From JADJXM01 sp937967285 (GTDB lineage Bacteria; Acidobacteriota; Blastocatellia; RBC074): 64,000 nucleotides of DNA. The notes under the pieces were generated by a model. The model was given only the letters and a program-made list of their open reading frames with translations, was not told the DNA's origin and searched no databases. A program made the position numbers and the translations under genes. Below are positions 42,735-57,944 of this stretch, in pieces. The first letter of the stretch is position 1, and each line of letters begins with the position of its first letter. Location of the stretch: the NCBI GenBank assembly GCA_050249535.1, contig JBFWQI010000023.1:1-64000 (forward strand), given 5' to 3'.

Positions 42735-43966
42735 TATCTCTTACCGACAACCCGGCTCAGGCTCTCGAGATATCCGGCCGCGAGCGTCGAGCGCAGATAA
42801 CCGGCCCTGACGAAGCTCTGCCCGTCGCGGCGCATCCGATCCCGGCGCTCGGAATCAGTGCGCAGGGCGCGGATGGCGTCGACCAGCGCATCGACATTCT
42901 CCGGCTCGATGCAGACGCCGGCGCCCGACTTCTCGACCAGACGCGCCGCTTCTCCCTCGACGCTGCAGACTATCGGGCAGCCGGCTCCCATCAGCTCGAA
43001 GAGCTTCGACGGGAGCACCTTGCGAAAGATCGGCAGCCGCTTGAGCGGAACGATGCTCAGATCGCTCGCGCGGTAGAAGGCCAGGAGCCTCTCGCGCGGC
43101 TGCTCATCGATAAACGCCACGTTGGTCAGTCCCATCGATGCCGCCTGCGCCTTGAGGGCCGCCTTCTCAGCGCCCTCGCCGATGAAAAGAAATTGGATCG
43201 ACTTATCATCGCCCAGACGGGCGGCTGCCTGCAAGACGACTCCCAGGGCGTGAGACATGCCGTGCGTCCCGATGTACGAGACGATGAACCTGCCCTCGGT
43301 CCCTGTCTCGGCCCTCACCGCTTCCGGAGTCGCCGAGGCCGACGCCAGATATTCGTCGTCGATGCCGTTCGGAATGATCGCCACTTTGGCGGGATCGATC
43401 CCCTTCTCGATCAGGTAAGGGAGCGTGGACTCGGCGACGATGACGATCAGCGCGGCTCGACGGTAGAGGTGCATCTCGATCGCTTCGAGAATCCTGATGA
43501 CCGCCCTGTTCCTGAGCGCTCCGAGCTCGACCGCAGACTGCGGCCAGATGTCGCGCACCTCGAAGACGAACGGCACGCGCTTGATGATGCTCAGCAGGTA
43601 TGCCGAGACCGCGCAGAAGAACTGCGGCGATGTTCCTATGATCACGTCCGGCCGGCGCGTCAGTATCGCGCCGAGCGTGAAGGATGACAGGAAGAATGAC
43701 AGGAAATTGATGATCCGCTTGAGAAATCCCTTGTTCGGCGCGCAGTAGATCCACGTCCGCAGCAGATCGATCCCGTCGACCGATTCGCGCTTCGTGAAAT
43801 AACCGCGATATTCCGGGCGGATGATGCCGGTCGGATGGTTCGGGAACCCCGTGATCACGGTGACCTCGCTGCCCAGCCTGACCCAGTGACGCGCATGCTC
43901 GCTGGTCCGCGCCGACGGCGCGCCCATCTCGGGGGGAAAATACTGGCAGAGAAATGTGATCCTCAT
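42734..43966 (-). CDS. Glycosyltransferase family 4 (WbuB-like)
   Basis: About 410 residues. N-terminal MRITFLCQYFPPEMGAPSARTSEHARHWV is typical of WbuB-type GT4 enzymes. The C-terminal domain has the nucleotide-sugar site (IPNGIDDEYL, SYIGTHGMSHALGV, VPLKRLPIFRKVLPSKLFELMGAG with the E-x7-E-like pattern). It transfers a sugar to the growing lipid-linked unit. The ATG at 43966 overlaps the heparinase stop (ATGA); the frame upstream of it belongs to that gene. Confidence 0.88.
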
Positions 43967-45687
43967 CCGTTCCTGACGATCGTGTAACCGAACCGGCGTC
44001 CGGCCTCGATCTGATAGCTGAAGCGGATCGCCGGCGACTCCTGCGCGATCCCGAAATCGGGGAAATGCCATCCCTGCACGGGATTCCCGCTTCCTGAAAC
44101 GACCTCGACCCCGTCGGCCTCGAAGGCTGAAATGCGATAAACCATGTTGCCGCGGCGGCATTCGACCGCGAGGTTCCGCTCATCGACTCGCGTCATTTCG
44201 AGACCGGGATGCAGGTGGATGAAACTATCCGCGCGAGCCGCCACATCGGCGCTGTCGGTGATCGTCCACTTTCCATCGTCGTCCCGTTCGATGCTTCTCC
44301 GGTGCGTGATCCGGCCGTCGAACCGACTGAAAGAGCCGTTGAAGCTCCACCGCCCGCCATCGGCCCGCGCCGCGGCATCGAGAGGTCTCGCCGGTCTTCC
44401 CATCCGGAATGTTCCCCAGATCTCGGACTGTTCGATCCCGTCGAACAGAACGGTATTGTGCGCTCGCGTCGATCGGCAGTATTCGCGGTAACGATCGCCG
44501 CCGTAACCGTGGACTCCCGGATCGACGATCAGCGGGTGTCCGTCCATCCAGAGAACGTAACTCAGGAGATCGCAGTGCGCGTGAGCCGCGTTGTACCCGA
44601 CCGATGGCGGGCCGCCGTCGACTATCATCTTTTCATTCCCCTCATCGGACGCCCATGAAAAATATCCGGTCGAGGGAAAAGCGCGCAAGTAAGCGCCCCG
44701 TCGATATCCGCAGATCAGTTCGGCGGCGTCAAGCAGCGGGCCGGGCCGGTACTGTCCGGTGTTGGCAGAATCGTTGAAGAGCGCGAGGCTCCCGTCCGGG
44801 CCGGTCATCGCTTCCAGAAATCCCGCCATCCCGCGGAGCCGTTCCTCGGTCCCCGCCGGGACCAGGCTCGGATAAGCCTCGCCGAGCAGCGCGAAACACT
44901 CGAGAAAATCGGCCGTCGTCTGAGCGTGATACATCGGCGAGCGCTCGAAATGACCGCCGTCATCGAGCACCTGCTCGTCGAACTCCCGCCACAGCAGCCG
45001 CGCTCCGGTCTCGACCCACTCGCGTTTGCCGAAGAAGACTCCGCCGACCACGAGCGCCCTGATGTTTTTGAGCAGGTGATTTGCCAGCAGGTGAAGTTCG
45101 AGATGGCGGCTCAGAAAATCGAGCTGAGCGTAAATGCTCGCCGCCATCTTCTCGAGGAACCGCCGATCAGGCCATTCGCCTTCGATCAGCGACCAGGCGT
45201 AGATCCAGTTGACCGCGCGCAGCGATATCGGGTACGCGTCCCATCCGTCGCTGATTCCGATCCTCGCCTCGCGCATCCAGCTCTCGATCATCCGCTGACA
45301 GATCAGCATCGCGCGATCATCGCCCTTTTCCGCGAACTCGAACGCCGCGCCGACCGTCTGGTCGAAGTAGTGCAGATGATAATTCCAGAGATGGCTCTCG
45401 TATCTCCGGTTCCAGTCGATCACGTCGATTTCGACGGTTCGGTTGAGAAAGGTGAAGCTGCCCTCGGTGACGGCCGGATGAGCATGCTGCAGATGAACGA
45501 ACTGTTCGCGCAATTTCCGCCGCAGAAGGGCGACGCCGTCAGGCAGCGGAGCCGACGATGCTCGCGGCAGTAGAGCGAGCGAGGGCAGTTGTCGATAGAT
45601 CCGGTACTGGGCGATTCGAACGGGCCTGTAGACGAGCTGTTCCCAGCGCAAAGGTCCGAGCGTTCTGAGCAGCAGCAGCGGATTCAC
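43963..45687 (-). CDS. Heparinase II/III family polysaccharide lyase-like protein
   Basis: About 574 residues from a GTG start at 45687 that overlaps the preceding stop (GTGA). The N-terminal alpha/alpha toroid (LWNYHLHYFDQTVGAA, SLRAVNWIYAWSLI, HLLANHLLKNIRALVVGGVFF) precedes the C-terminal beta-sandwich (GPPSVGYNAAHAHCDLLSYVLWMDGHPLIVDPG, RSTRAHNTVLFDGIEQSEIWG), where His/Tyr residues are catalytic in true lyases. Such genes travel with asparagine synthase and bi-domain oxidoreductases in exopolysaccharide clusters, as here; the native role there may be modification or editing of the polymer. Confidence 0.88.
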   Translation of the reverse strand: MNPLLLLRTLGPLRWEQLVYRPVRIAQYRIYRQLPSLALLPRASSAPLPDGVALLRRKLREQFVHLQHAHPAVTEGSFTFLNRTVEIDVIDWNRRYESHLWNYHLHYFDQTVGAAFEFAEKGDDRAMLICQRMIESWMREARIGISDGWDAYPISLRAVNWIYAWSLIEGEWPDRRFLEKMAASIYAQLDFLSRHLELHLLANHLLKNIRALVVGGVFFGKREWVETGARLLWREFDEQVLDDGGHFERSPMYHAQTTADFLECFALLGEAYPSLVPAGTEERLRGMAGFLEAMTGPDGSLALFNDSANTGQYRPGPLLDAAELICGYRRGAYLRAFPSTGYFSWASDEGNEKMIVDGGPPSVGYNAAHAHCDLLSYVLWMDGHPLIVDPGVHGYGGDRYREYCRSTRAHNTVLFDGIEQSEIWGTFRMGRPARPLDAAARADGGRWSFNGSFSRFDGRITHRRSIERDDDGKWTITDSADVAARADSFIHLHPGLEMTRVDERNLAVECRRGNMVYRISAFEADGVEVVSGSGNPVQGWHFPDFGIAQESPAIRFSYQIEAGRRFGYTIVRNG

Positions 45688-47806
45688 AGTTCGACTTTCT
45701 CGGGCCGGCCGCTCCTCAGCGAATCCTCGATCCGGATGGTTGCCAGCGTGGTCAGCGCCAGGCTGCGCCACGAGATCGGCATCGCGGTTCCAGACCTCAC
45801 GGCCTCGACAAAGGATTTCAGCTCCTCATCGAATCCCTTGTCCTGCGAGAGCTTCTTGACGGTCCTGCGTTTTCCGTCGTGCGAGGTCTCGAGCGTCCTG
45901 AAGTCGTCGATCACGGCGATGCGGCCGCCGCCGTATGCCTCGATCCGCTCCTTGGGATACGACTTGTCGCCTGTCGAGAAATAATTGATGTTGGCGACCG
46001 ATCCATCGCTCATTCGGAGGACGATGCTCAGCGTGTCATTGCCTGCAACCGATGTAACTGCGAAGACTTCTGTCGGCTCCGCATCGGTCAGGTACTGGAT
46101 GAAATCGACGAAATGGCAGACCTCTCCGACGATCCGGCTGCCGCCTTCTTCTCCCTGAATCCAGCTCTCCTTCGGTATCGCGCCGGCATTGATCCGATAG
46201 GTTATCGCCAGCGGCGCTGCGAGAAAATCCTTCATTCCCGCGGCCAGCCCGGAGAACCTGCGGTTGAAGCCGACCATCACCCTGCCGCCGGATGAGGCGA
46301 CGGCCTCTTCGACCTCGCGCAACCCCTCGACCGTGATCGCCAGAGGTTTTTCGACGAAGACCGTTCTGCCCGATCTCAGCGCCTCCGCGGCCATGCGGGA
46401 GTGAGTATCGTGTCGGGTCGCGATGAGCACCGTGTTAACTTCGTCGCGTTCGAGCAACTGCCGGTAATCGGTCGTGCAGAAGCCGAACCCGTATTTCTCT
46501 CCGATCGCCTTCGCATTCCGCCCTGTTGCGGTGGCGATTCCGGCCAGGCCGACTCCGTCGATACCGGCCAGCCGCGGCAACAGCACGCTCTTGGCGAAAT
46601 TGCCGGCTCCGATCATGCCGATCCGAACAGCGGCGCCGGCGGCAGGTCCGCTGAGTTCGATCAGTCTCGGTCGATCGCTTCGTTCAGCCGCATCGTATTT
46701 GATCAGAACTCCGAGGTAATTCTCACGCCTCTTGCCGGTGATGATGTCGTAAGCGCCGGCCGCCTCGGCGATCGGAAACCGGTGAGTGATCAGCGGCTCC
46801 AGCCTGACCGATCCGGCGGCAACCAGCCGCAGAAACTCCTGCATGTTTCTTCGCTCGGTCCAGCGGACGTAACCGATCGGGTAGTCCACTCCGCCTTCCT
46901 CGTATGTCGGATCGTAACGGCCCGGGCCGTAGGATCGTGAGAGCCGGAGCTGCAGCTCCTTCTCGTAATAGATCTTCCTCGGGATATCCATTCCGACCGC
47001 GCCGACCATCGAAACAATCGCCCGGTCGCGCGCGATCAGTCCCGCCAGTTCGATCGGATCGTTCGTCTCTGCGGCCGCGGTAATGATCACCGAATCTGCG
47101 CCATACCCTTCGGTGAACCTCGAGACCGCGTCTTCGACATCTTCCGATCTGAGGACGGTCGCGTCGGCGCCGAGCTCACGTGCCTGCGCGCATTTCGCCG
47201 GATCGAGGTCGATCGCGATGACGCGACATCCGGCGGCCTTCAGGATCTGAACCGTCAGCAGTCCCAGCAAACCGAGCCCGATGACCGCGACATTATGGCC
47301 GAGAGCCGACTCCGTTGTGCGGACTCCCTGCAGCGCGATCGCGCCGAGCGTCACGAATGCGGCCTCATCGAAACTGACTCCTTCCGGTATCCGTACCGCC
47401 AGATTCTTCGGAATGAAGACCGTTTCGGCATGCGAAGCGTAGTTCATGCCGGCGCAGGCAACGCGGTCGCCGACGCTGAAGCCATCAGCTCCCGGGCCGA
47501 CCTCGCGAACGATGCCGGCGCAGCTGTACCCAAGCGCCAGCGGCGCGTCGAGCCGCGCTCTGACTGTCTGAACGGTGTTCATCAATCCGTCGCGCTTGAG
47601 CTTGTTGAGCACCTGACGCACCAGATCGGGACGCTCGCGCGCCTTGCCGACCAGCGATTTCTGCGCCAGACCGACCGCCATCTTCTCTGTGCCCGCGCTG
47701 ATCAGAGAGGCGACGTTGGTGACCAGCACCCCGCCCCGCCCGCAAATCGTCTCGGGCACTTCCTCGATCTTGAGCTCGCCGGTTCTAAAATTCTGGATGA
47801 CCTGTT

Positions 47807-47810
<4 letters not shown>
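45684..47810 (-). CDS. Bi-domain oxidoreductase (zinc-type alcohol dehydrogenase fused to Gfo/Idh/MocA)
   Basis: A fusion of two enzymes in about 708 residues. The first ~355 residues form a medium-chain alcohol dehydrogenase (LGYSCAGIVREVGPGADGFSVGDRVAC; Rossmann VIGLGLLGLLTVQILKAAG). From about 385 comes a Gfo/Idh/MocA domain (RIGMIGAGNFAKSVLLPRL, VFVEKPLAIT, GEVCHFVDFIQYL). This architecture is characteristic of polysaccharide clusters next to heparinase genes and probably oxidises or edits a nucleotide sugar (inference). The ATG at 47810 overlaps the asparagine synthase stop (ATGA). Confidence 0.9.
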
Positions 47811-49690
<1,880 letters not shown>

Positions 49691-49696
49691 TCGATA

Positions 49697-50716
<1,020 letters not shown>

Positions 50717-50721
50717 TTTCT

Positions 50722-51894
50722 TTATACGCGGCGATCCATTGCCAGCAGCCCTTCGATCAGACTGAACAGCCCCCGGACGTGTTCATCCCAGGAGAATTCC
50801 CTGCTCCGTTCGATTCCCCTGGATCGCATCCCGTCGGCGAGAGCTTCGTCTGTCAGCACGTCGACGCATCGTGCGGCGAGATGCTCCGCATCGAAGACAG
50901 GAAAATAGACAGCGGCATCGACGCAGACCTCGCGATGAACCGGCATATCCGCCGAGACGACCGGCAGCCCCGCCGCCATCGCCTCGATCAGCGGATGCCC
51001 GAAGCTCTCGGAATACGACGGACAGACGAAGAGATCGCAGCTTCCGTAAACGCCTGCCAGTCGATCGTACTGAACGGCGCCGAGCATCTCGATCGATTCG
51101 CGGACCCCAAGCCGGTCGATGAGATCAGAAGCCGGTCCGGCATCGTATCCGCCGTAGACGGCTCCGCGCCGGATGTCCGTCGTCAGTACCAGCCGCGTTT
51201 CACGGCCGGTTATCGCTCTGACTCGATCGCGGATCAGCGGAAGGGCCCTGATCAGGGTCTCGAAGTTCCTGAAATAGTTGTAGTGGCTGACGTACAGAAT
51301 CCGTATCGGCCCGTCACCTGAAGGTCTTCCGGCTGTCTCGAATCTGCCCGGGTCGAATCCGAAACGGAGCGTCTCGAAGCGCTTGCGCCGCGCGGCAGGG
51401 AAAGCCGCCCGGATGCGTTCGGCGAAGGCCCGCGTCGGCGTGACGTTCAGATCCGCCGCCCGGATCGAGAGCCGCGCCAGCCGCGCACTGATCCAGTGCC
51501 TGAGCAGATCGCGGCGAAGCCCGCGCCTTATCAGGTCCTGTGTGAACTCGGGTGAAAAATAGAGGTCGTTGCGATTGAAGAGGATCTGCGGCACCGGCGA
51601 AGCGAAGAGCGCGAAGTTGCCGAGCGCGACCAGCAGATCGATTCCGTTTCCGGTGATGTACTTCCTCAGCCGGCGCTGCTCCCAGACCATTCTTGAAAAC
51701 GCGCCGGCGGCCTCGGGCCCCGATTCGAATCTCAAACCTGGCGTCTCGAATCGGCGGTAACGTTCGACCGATCCGTGGGGAACGAAGAAGATCAGATCGT
51801 GAGGCTGCCCGGCCAGGCGCGGCAGAACGTTCTCGAGCCAGGTGATGCCTCCGCCCGCTGTCGAGGCCAGGGCATTGAACAGTATCCGGGCCAT
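50722..51894 (-). CDS. Glycosyltransferase family 4
   Basis: A 390-residue GT-B enzyme. N-terminus ARILFNALASTAGGGITWLENVLPRL, a sugar-nucleotide domain with IRILYVSHYNYFRNFETLIRAL, and YGSCDLFVCPSYSESFGHPLIEAMAAGLPVV containing the E-x7-E motif. It starts 3 bases before the end of the upstream Wzy-like gene. Linkage specificity is not predictable. Confidence 0.88.
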   Translation of the reverse strand: MARILFNALASTAGGGITWLENVLPRLAGQPHDLIFFVPHGSVERYRRFETPGLRFESGPEAAGAFSRMVWEQRRLRKYITGNGIDLLVALGNFALFASPVPQILFNRNDLYFSPEFTQDLIRRGLRRDLLRHWISARLARLSIRAADLNVTPTRAFAERIRAAFPAARRKRFETLRFGFDPGRFETAGRPSGDGPIRILYVSHYNYFRNFETLIRALPLIRDRVRAITGRETRLVLTTDIRRGAVYGGYDAGPASDLIDRLGVRESIEMLGAVQYDRLAGVYGSCDLFVCPSYSESFGHPLIEAMAAGLPVVSADMPVHREVCVDAAVYFPVFDAEHLAARCVDVLTDEALADGMRSRGIERSREFSWDEHVRGLFSLIEGLLAMDRRV

Positions 51895-51897
51895 GAT

Positions 51898-53288
<1,391 letters not shown>

Positions 53289-53292
<4 letters not shown>

Positions 53293-54452
53293 CGACCGAT
53301 CTCCTTTCCGACGGCGGTCGTCCGGATGGCGCGCGCGAGCCCCTCAGCCGCCGCCGCAGTCGTCCACCTGCCGATTCGTTCTCTCGATACTCTCTTCATC
53401 TTTTCGAGTTCGCTTCGATCTCCGGCAATCTTCGCCATCGCGGCTGCCAGTTCATCGGCGGAAAACTCATTCATTCTGTATCCGTTGCGATCGTCGACAA
53501 GGTCGACGGCCGATCCGCAGTGCCGGTGCGCGATGACGGCCAGTCCCGATGCCATCGCTTCATTGACGACCAGCCCCCACGGTTCCTGCGCGGCCGGAAG
53601 CACCAGAACGTCGGAGACGGCATAATAGACCGGCAGCTCCGCGGGTTCTATCCGCCCGGCGAAGACGATGTTCTGAGCGTCGCCGGCCAGCGATTCAAGC
53701 CGTCCCCGCTCTTCACCGTCACCGGCTATCAGAACCGCGATCCCGTCGTCATTCAGCCGGCGGGCCGCACTGATGATCAGATCCACGTTCTTCCGGGCGA
53801 CCAGGCGACCGGCGTAGAGAAAAACCGTCTTCCCCGGAAACCCGAACCGCGTTCGCAGAGCTTCGACCGAATCCCTCGCTTCGGCCGCGGCCCGCTCGAA
53901 GTAGTCATTATCCACCGCGAAGGGGGCATCGAACAATTGCCCGGGCCTCGCGCCGTATGACTCCCAGAACCTGCGGTTGGCGGCGCCGATCACGATCAGC
54001 GCGGCGGCTCGCGCGGTCACCAGTCGTAACCACGCGCCTTTGATCAGCCGTTTGATTCCCGTCGGATTGTCGATGAAGGCGTTCGCGTCTCCCGCGATCG
54101 CATAACGCAGTCCGGTCAGAAGCGCCCAGGCAAGGGCGGACATCTGCGGCACGAGCGTGTAACCGTAGCAGACGAGATAATCCGGACGCCTGCGGACCAG
54201 CATGACGATCAGCGCGAAGGCCGCCGCGATCTGTGAACCGAACAGCCGGGTCAGCCCCGGATTGAGCCGGTCGAGGACCACTGTCCGATGAGAAGCCCGC
54301 GATTCGAGCTCCGTTTCGCGCCACGCGACGTCTCGATTCCAGTCGGAGACGTAACAGACCGTCAGCCTGATTCCCTCTTCCCGTCCCAGCGCATCGAAGA
54401 GCGGATTGAAATACGGCGCGGGCACATTGTTGAGCAGTAGTACTTCGATCAC
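53289..54452 (-). CDS. Glycosyltransferase family 4
   Basis: About 387 residues from a GTG start at 54452 (VIEVLLLNNVPAPYFNPLFDAL) that overlaps the preceding stop (GTGA). GT-B fold; C-terminal nucleotide-sugar domain with VFLYAGRLVARKNVDLIISAARRL and VLVLPAAQEPWGLVVNEAMASGLAVIA. The open frame upstream of the GTG is inside the neighbouring gene and is not used. Confidence 0.88.
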
Positions 54453-56050
54453 CTGACGATCTGAACCCGCTTCGTCTTCTCGTCCACGGTGTAGAACGCG
54501 CCGGCCACCGGGACGTCGATTCTGACCGTGCCGTAATCCGGAACGACGATTCCCACTCCCTTGCGTTCGGCGATCGGCGCGTGAGCGTAGATCAGCCACT
54601 GCCGGGCGGGCTTCGATCCCCTGACCAGCGCCAGAGAGTAAACCTGAAGCACCGTTCCGAGTTCCCACGGCCTGCCGGGATCGGCCGTCGTATCGAGCAG
54701 GAACCAGCGGTCCTCATTCTGATATTCCGGCGGAACGATCGTCTGATACGGATGGGCGTGCGCGCGATTGGGAACCAGCGCACCGCTCTGCCAGAACTCC
54801 CTCAGAACCGGCTGATTGTGGACCCTGTCGACCGCTTCGACGATCGGCATAAAATACGGCTCGGCCTGCGCTCGCGTGTCCCGGTATCCCCTGAACTCGC
54901 GCACCGAGCGGGGGCGCAGAAGCCACATGCCGAACTGGACCATCCCGCCGTAGCGCGCCGGCGTGAATCTCTGGCCCGATCTGGCGTATGCCGCGCGCTT
55001 GTCGCTGTCGCCCGGCTCGTGCCCGTCCCACGCCGACATCTCGAACCAGAAACCCGGATTCAGCCGCAGCGCTTCCTTCTGCATGAAGACCCAGTTCATC
55101 GCCTCGATCTGCGGGCTGAAGACCGTGTGATCCGTGATCGCGCTCCAGTTGAAGACGTAGAATGACGGCGATCCGCCGTCCCATGCCAGCGGCCACGGAG
55201 AGGACCGCCCCCGGCTGTATTGCGAATGTTCGAGCCAGCCGGGCCATCTGGCGAAATGGGCCGGGCCGAAAGCGTCGTATGCGATGAAGATCGAATTGTC
55301 CCGCCACGCCCTGTTGGCCAGCCCCTCGCGGAAGCCTTTCTGCAGCGCGCGATAGCGTTCGATCCAGCCGTCGCCGACGACCTTCCGCTTGAACTCGGCG
55401 TCACGATTGCGGCCGTACATCCTGACGTATCGCCGATCCTCGTCAGCCTGGATCCAGCTCAGACGCGCATGTTCGTTGTTCGAGATGAAGATCACGCGCG
55501 GCGGATCCGGATACCATTGCTGAATCAGCTTCAGCATCCGCGTCGATCCCCAGGTATTTCCGGCCTTCTGCCACAGATCGACCGGACCGAACGGCGAGAT
55601 CTCACGCTTGACCCGACCGTCGGCCAGGACGACATTCGCGTTCCGCTCCTGCGGCAGATTGAAGTACTCGTCCTCCGTGGTCAGCATCGCCTCCCACTGC
55701 GTCCCGATGAAGGTGATCGGCAGTTTCAGGCGGGCGGCTCTTTTGATCGCCGCCTCGTAGTAACCGAGCCATCGCGGATCATCCGGATGCGCATGCACGT
55801 TCGGCAGCAGAAACCAGGGGAGCAGATGATGCCCCGCGTCGATCATCCTCAGCTGCCAGGCAGGATCGAATCCGTTCTCGGCCTCGCCCAGATTCCAGTG
55901 ACCGGCCAGCGGAAGCGGTCTCTCTCCGCTGCTGCTTCGCAGCGCCTCCGCCCTGATCGACTCGACCACCCGGTTGCTCTGCGACGCATCGACTCCGGCA
56001 ATGATCAGCAGCAACGTCAGTATCAGCGCTCCTGTTACCTTCTTCTTCAT
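54449..56050 (-). CDS. Exported protein of unknown function inside the polysaccharide cluster
   Basis: About 533 residues. A clear signal peptide (MKKKVTGALILTLLLIIAGVDAS) follows an ATG at 56050 that overlaps the upstream glycosyltransferase stop (ATGA). The mature part is aromatic-rich (LAGHWNLGEAENGFDPAWQ, HLLPWFLLPNVHAHPDDPRW, WYPDPPRVIFISNNEHARLSW, FGPAHFARWPGWLEHSQYS), with a composition like a TIM-barrel glycoside hydrolase, ending in a short beta-strand domain (GIVVPDYGTVRIDVPVAGAFYTV). I do not recognise a family. Its position suggests it acts on the periplasmic or surface polysaccharide (inference). Confidence 0.75.
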   Translation of the reverse strand: MKKKVTGALILTLLLIIAGVDASQSNRVVESIRAEALRSSSGERPLPLAGHWNLGEAENGFDPAWQLRMIDAGHHLLPWFLLPNVHAHPDDPRWLGYYEAAIKRAARLKLPITFIGTQWEAMLTTEDEYFNLPQERNANVVLADGRVKREISPFGPVDLWQKAGNTWGSTRMLKLIQQWYPDPPRVIFISNNEHARLSWIQADEDRRYVRMYGRNRDAEFKRKVVGDGWIERYRALQKGFREGLANRAWRDNSIFIAYDAFGPAHFARWPGWLEHSQYSRGRSSPWPLAWDGGSPSFYVFNWSAITDHTVFSPQIEAMNWVFMQKEALRLNPGFWFEMSAWDGHEPGDSDKRAAYARSGQRFTPARYGGMVQFGMWLLRPRSVREFRGYRDTRAQAEPYFMPIVEAVDRVHNQPVLREFWQSGALVPNRAHAHPYQTIVPPEYQNEDRWFLLDTTADPGRPWELGTVLQVYSLALVRGSKPARQWLIYAHAPIAERKGVGIVVPDYGTVRIDVPVAGAFYTVDEKTKRVQIVR

Positions 56051-57009
56051 AAAACCTCGAACTTGGTGTACGGCGGTCCGTAATCGCGATCGAAACTCAT
56101 TCCGAACAGGATTCGCCGGTACGCCCTCGCCAGCTTCGCGCAGAAACCGAGATAATCCCTGATCGCGGACCATCGCATGGTCATTGCTCCGCGCGCGGCC
56201 AGCACCGCCAGCGAGAGCAGCGCATATCCCCACGCATCGATGCGGCGTCCGATCTTGCACAGGTAATATACTGAATTGCGCCGGAGCAGAAAACTGACCA
56301 TCCCCGTCATCTCGTACCCCGATTGCTTCTGCACGTGAATGACGCTGTCGATCGGCAGATAACAGACCTTCCATCCGAGATTGCGCGCACGGTAATTGAG
56401 ATCCGCATCCTCGATATACATGAAGATGTTGTCATCGAAGAGCCCCGTCCGGCGCAGGCATTCCGAACGGATCAGGATGCAGACCCCGTTGAGGACCTGG
56501 CTCTCGACCACGCTCCCGCCGGAAAATTCGAGCGATCCCGGATCGATCCTGAACCTGAACCAGTTGACGATGTTCCTCCACAGTCCCGGAGGAAAGAGCA
56601 CCGTGTTCTGCACCTCGGATCTCTCGCGCAGAAAGACCCGCGGCCCGGCGATGCCGACTTCCGGGTTATTTTCAAGGTACTCGACCATCTCTTCGATGAA
56701 TGACGGGTTTGCGACTATCGTATCAGGATTGAGTACCAGCACGTAGTCCGCGCCGTTGTCCAGCGCGTAACGGATTCCGGCGTTGTTGCCGCCGGTGTAG
56801 CCGAAATTCCCGCCGGTCTGGATCATCACCGCCTCGGGGAATTCGCTTCTCACCATCTCTTCCGTCCCGTCGCGCGAATCGTTGTCGACCACGATGATCG
56901 TCAGATCCGGATATGTCAGCGACCTCAGAGAAAGCAGGCAGTTGCGGGCCGTCTCCCGCATTCGATATGTCAGAACAATCAGATGGACCGCCCGCCCGAC
57001 TTCGCTCAC
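56047..57009 (-). CDS. Glycosyltransferase family 2 (rhamnosyltransferase-like)
   Basis: About 320 residues from a GTG start at 57009 overlapping the upstream stop (GTGA). It has LIVLTYRMRETARNCLLSL, VVDNDSRDGTEEMV and YVLVLNPDTIVANPSFIEEM as nucleotide and DxD-like sites, then FMYIEDADLNYRARNLGWKV, the pattern of WbbL-like rhamnosyltransferases. The C-terminal helices near 265-300 may contact the membrane. Confidence 0.86.
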   Translation of the reverse strand: MSEVGRAVHLIVLTYRMRETARNCLLSLRSLTYPDLTIIVVDNDSRDGTEEMVRSEFPEAVMIQTGGNFGYTGGNNAGIRYALDNGADYVLVLNPDTIVANPSFIEEMVEYLENNPEVGIAGPRVFLRERSEVQNTVLFPPGLWRNIVNWFRFRIDPGSLEFSGGSVVESQVLNGVCILIRSECLRRTGLFDDNIFMYIEDADLNYRARNLGWKVCYLPIDSVIHVQKQSGYEMTGMVSFLLRRNSVYYLCKIGRRIDAWGYALLSLAVLAARGAMTMRWSAIRDYLGFCAKLARAYRRILFGMSFDRDYGPPYTKFEVL

Positions 57010-57938
57010 TTCGATATCCTGAGGTAATCCGGCCGTTCGGCTCTCCCGCTCAAACCGCCGAAGAGCGCTTTCGGAACGACCACGAACAACGCCCCGAGAG
57101 ATTCGACGATCCCGAATCCCGCCAGCTTGAGCGCAGCCAGAGGCTTGCGGAAGAGCCATCTCGCAGCGATCTTGAACTTGGCCAGTGGAAGTGCGATGAC
57201 CGAGAGCAAAGCGACCCTCAGCCCAGGATGCCTGACCGGATAATGGCGCCACGCCAGATAACCATACCGGTGACCCATGATCTGTATGTATTCCCAGTGA
57301 TGAAGTTTCTTCCACACCGCGCGGAGCGTCAGCGGCCGCTGCGGATGCAGAACCACAGCCTCGGGCTGCCAGACGATTCGCCCGAACTGCTGGATCCGTG
57401 CCGCCAGCTCGGTATCCTCATATGCCGGAAACGGAAACGACTCGTCGAAACCGCCCGCTGCGATCAGCGCATCCCGGCGATAGGCGCAGTTGCATGTCAG
57501 AAAGACTCCGCCTTCCTTGTTGACGGGGCCTTCTCCGAGCGGATCGAACTCGCCTTCGTTTTCAGCATAAACACGGCCTTCGACTCCGACGGCATCGGGA
57601 TTGGCCGCAAACGCCTCGTCGATCTTCTTCAACCACATTCTGTCGGGAAGAGTGTCGCTGTCGGTCATCGCGACGATAGTTCCGCAGGCGTTTCTGATGC
57701 CGAGATTGCGCGCAGCCGCGGGACCCTTCGGCTCCTGGCGGACGCAACGCAGAGTCATCCAGATCTGCGAAAACTCCTCGATCAGCGAATCCACCGGCTC
57801 GTCAGAGCCGTCATCACAGACGATCACCTCGTATTTCGCGCGGTCGAAATCCTGCTGACTCAGGGAGTCCAGGCATTTGCGCAGATCATCACGCCGGTTG
57901 CGTGTCGGGATGATCACTGAATATTGATATTCGTTCAT
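57006..57938 (-). CDS. Glycosyltransferase family 2
   Basis: A 310-residue GT-A enzyme: YSVIIPTRNRRDDLRKCLDSL, VICDDGSDEP-type site (VCDDGSDEPVDSL), MTDSDTLPDRMWLKKI as DxD motif and FPAYEDTELAARIQQFG as catalytic-base region. A C-terminal hydrophobic region (VALLSVIALPLAKFKI) may bind the membrane. Upstream of its start lies the 53-bp tandem repeat array. Confidence 0.86.
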   Translation of the reverse strand: MNEYQYSVIIPTRNRRDDLRKCLDSLSQQDFDRAKYEVIVCDDGSDEPVDSLIEEFSQIWMTLRCVRQEPKGPAAARNLGIRNACGTIVAMTDSDTLPDRMWLKKIDEAFAANPDAVGVEGRVYAENEGEFDPLGEGPVNKEGGVFLTCNCAYRRDALIAAGGFDESFPFPAYEDTELAARIQQFGRIVWQPEAVVLHPQRPLTLRAVWKKLHHWEYIQIMGHRYGYLAWRHYPVRHPGLRVALLSVIALPLAKFKIAARWLFRKPLAALKLAGFGIVESLGALFVVVPKALFGGLSGRAERPDYLRISK

Positions 57939-57944
57939 TTGTTA

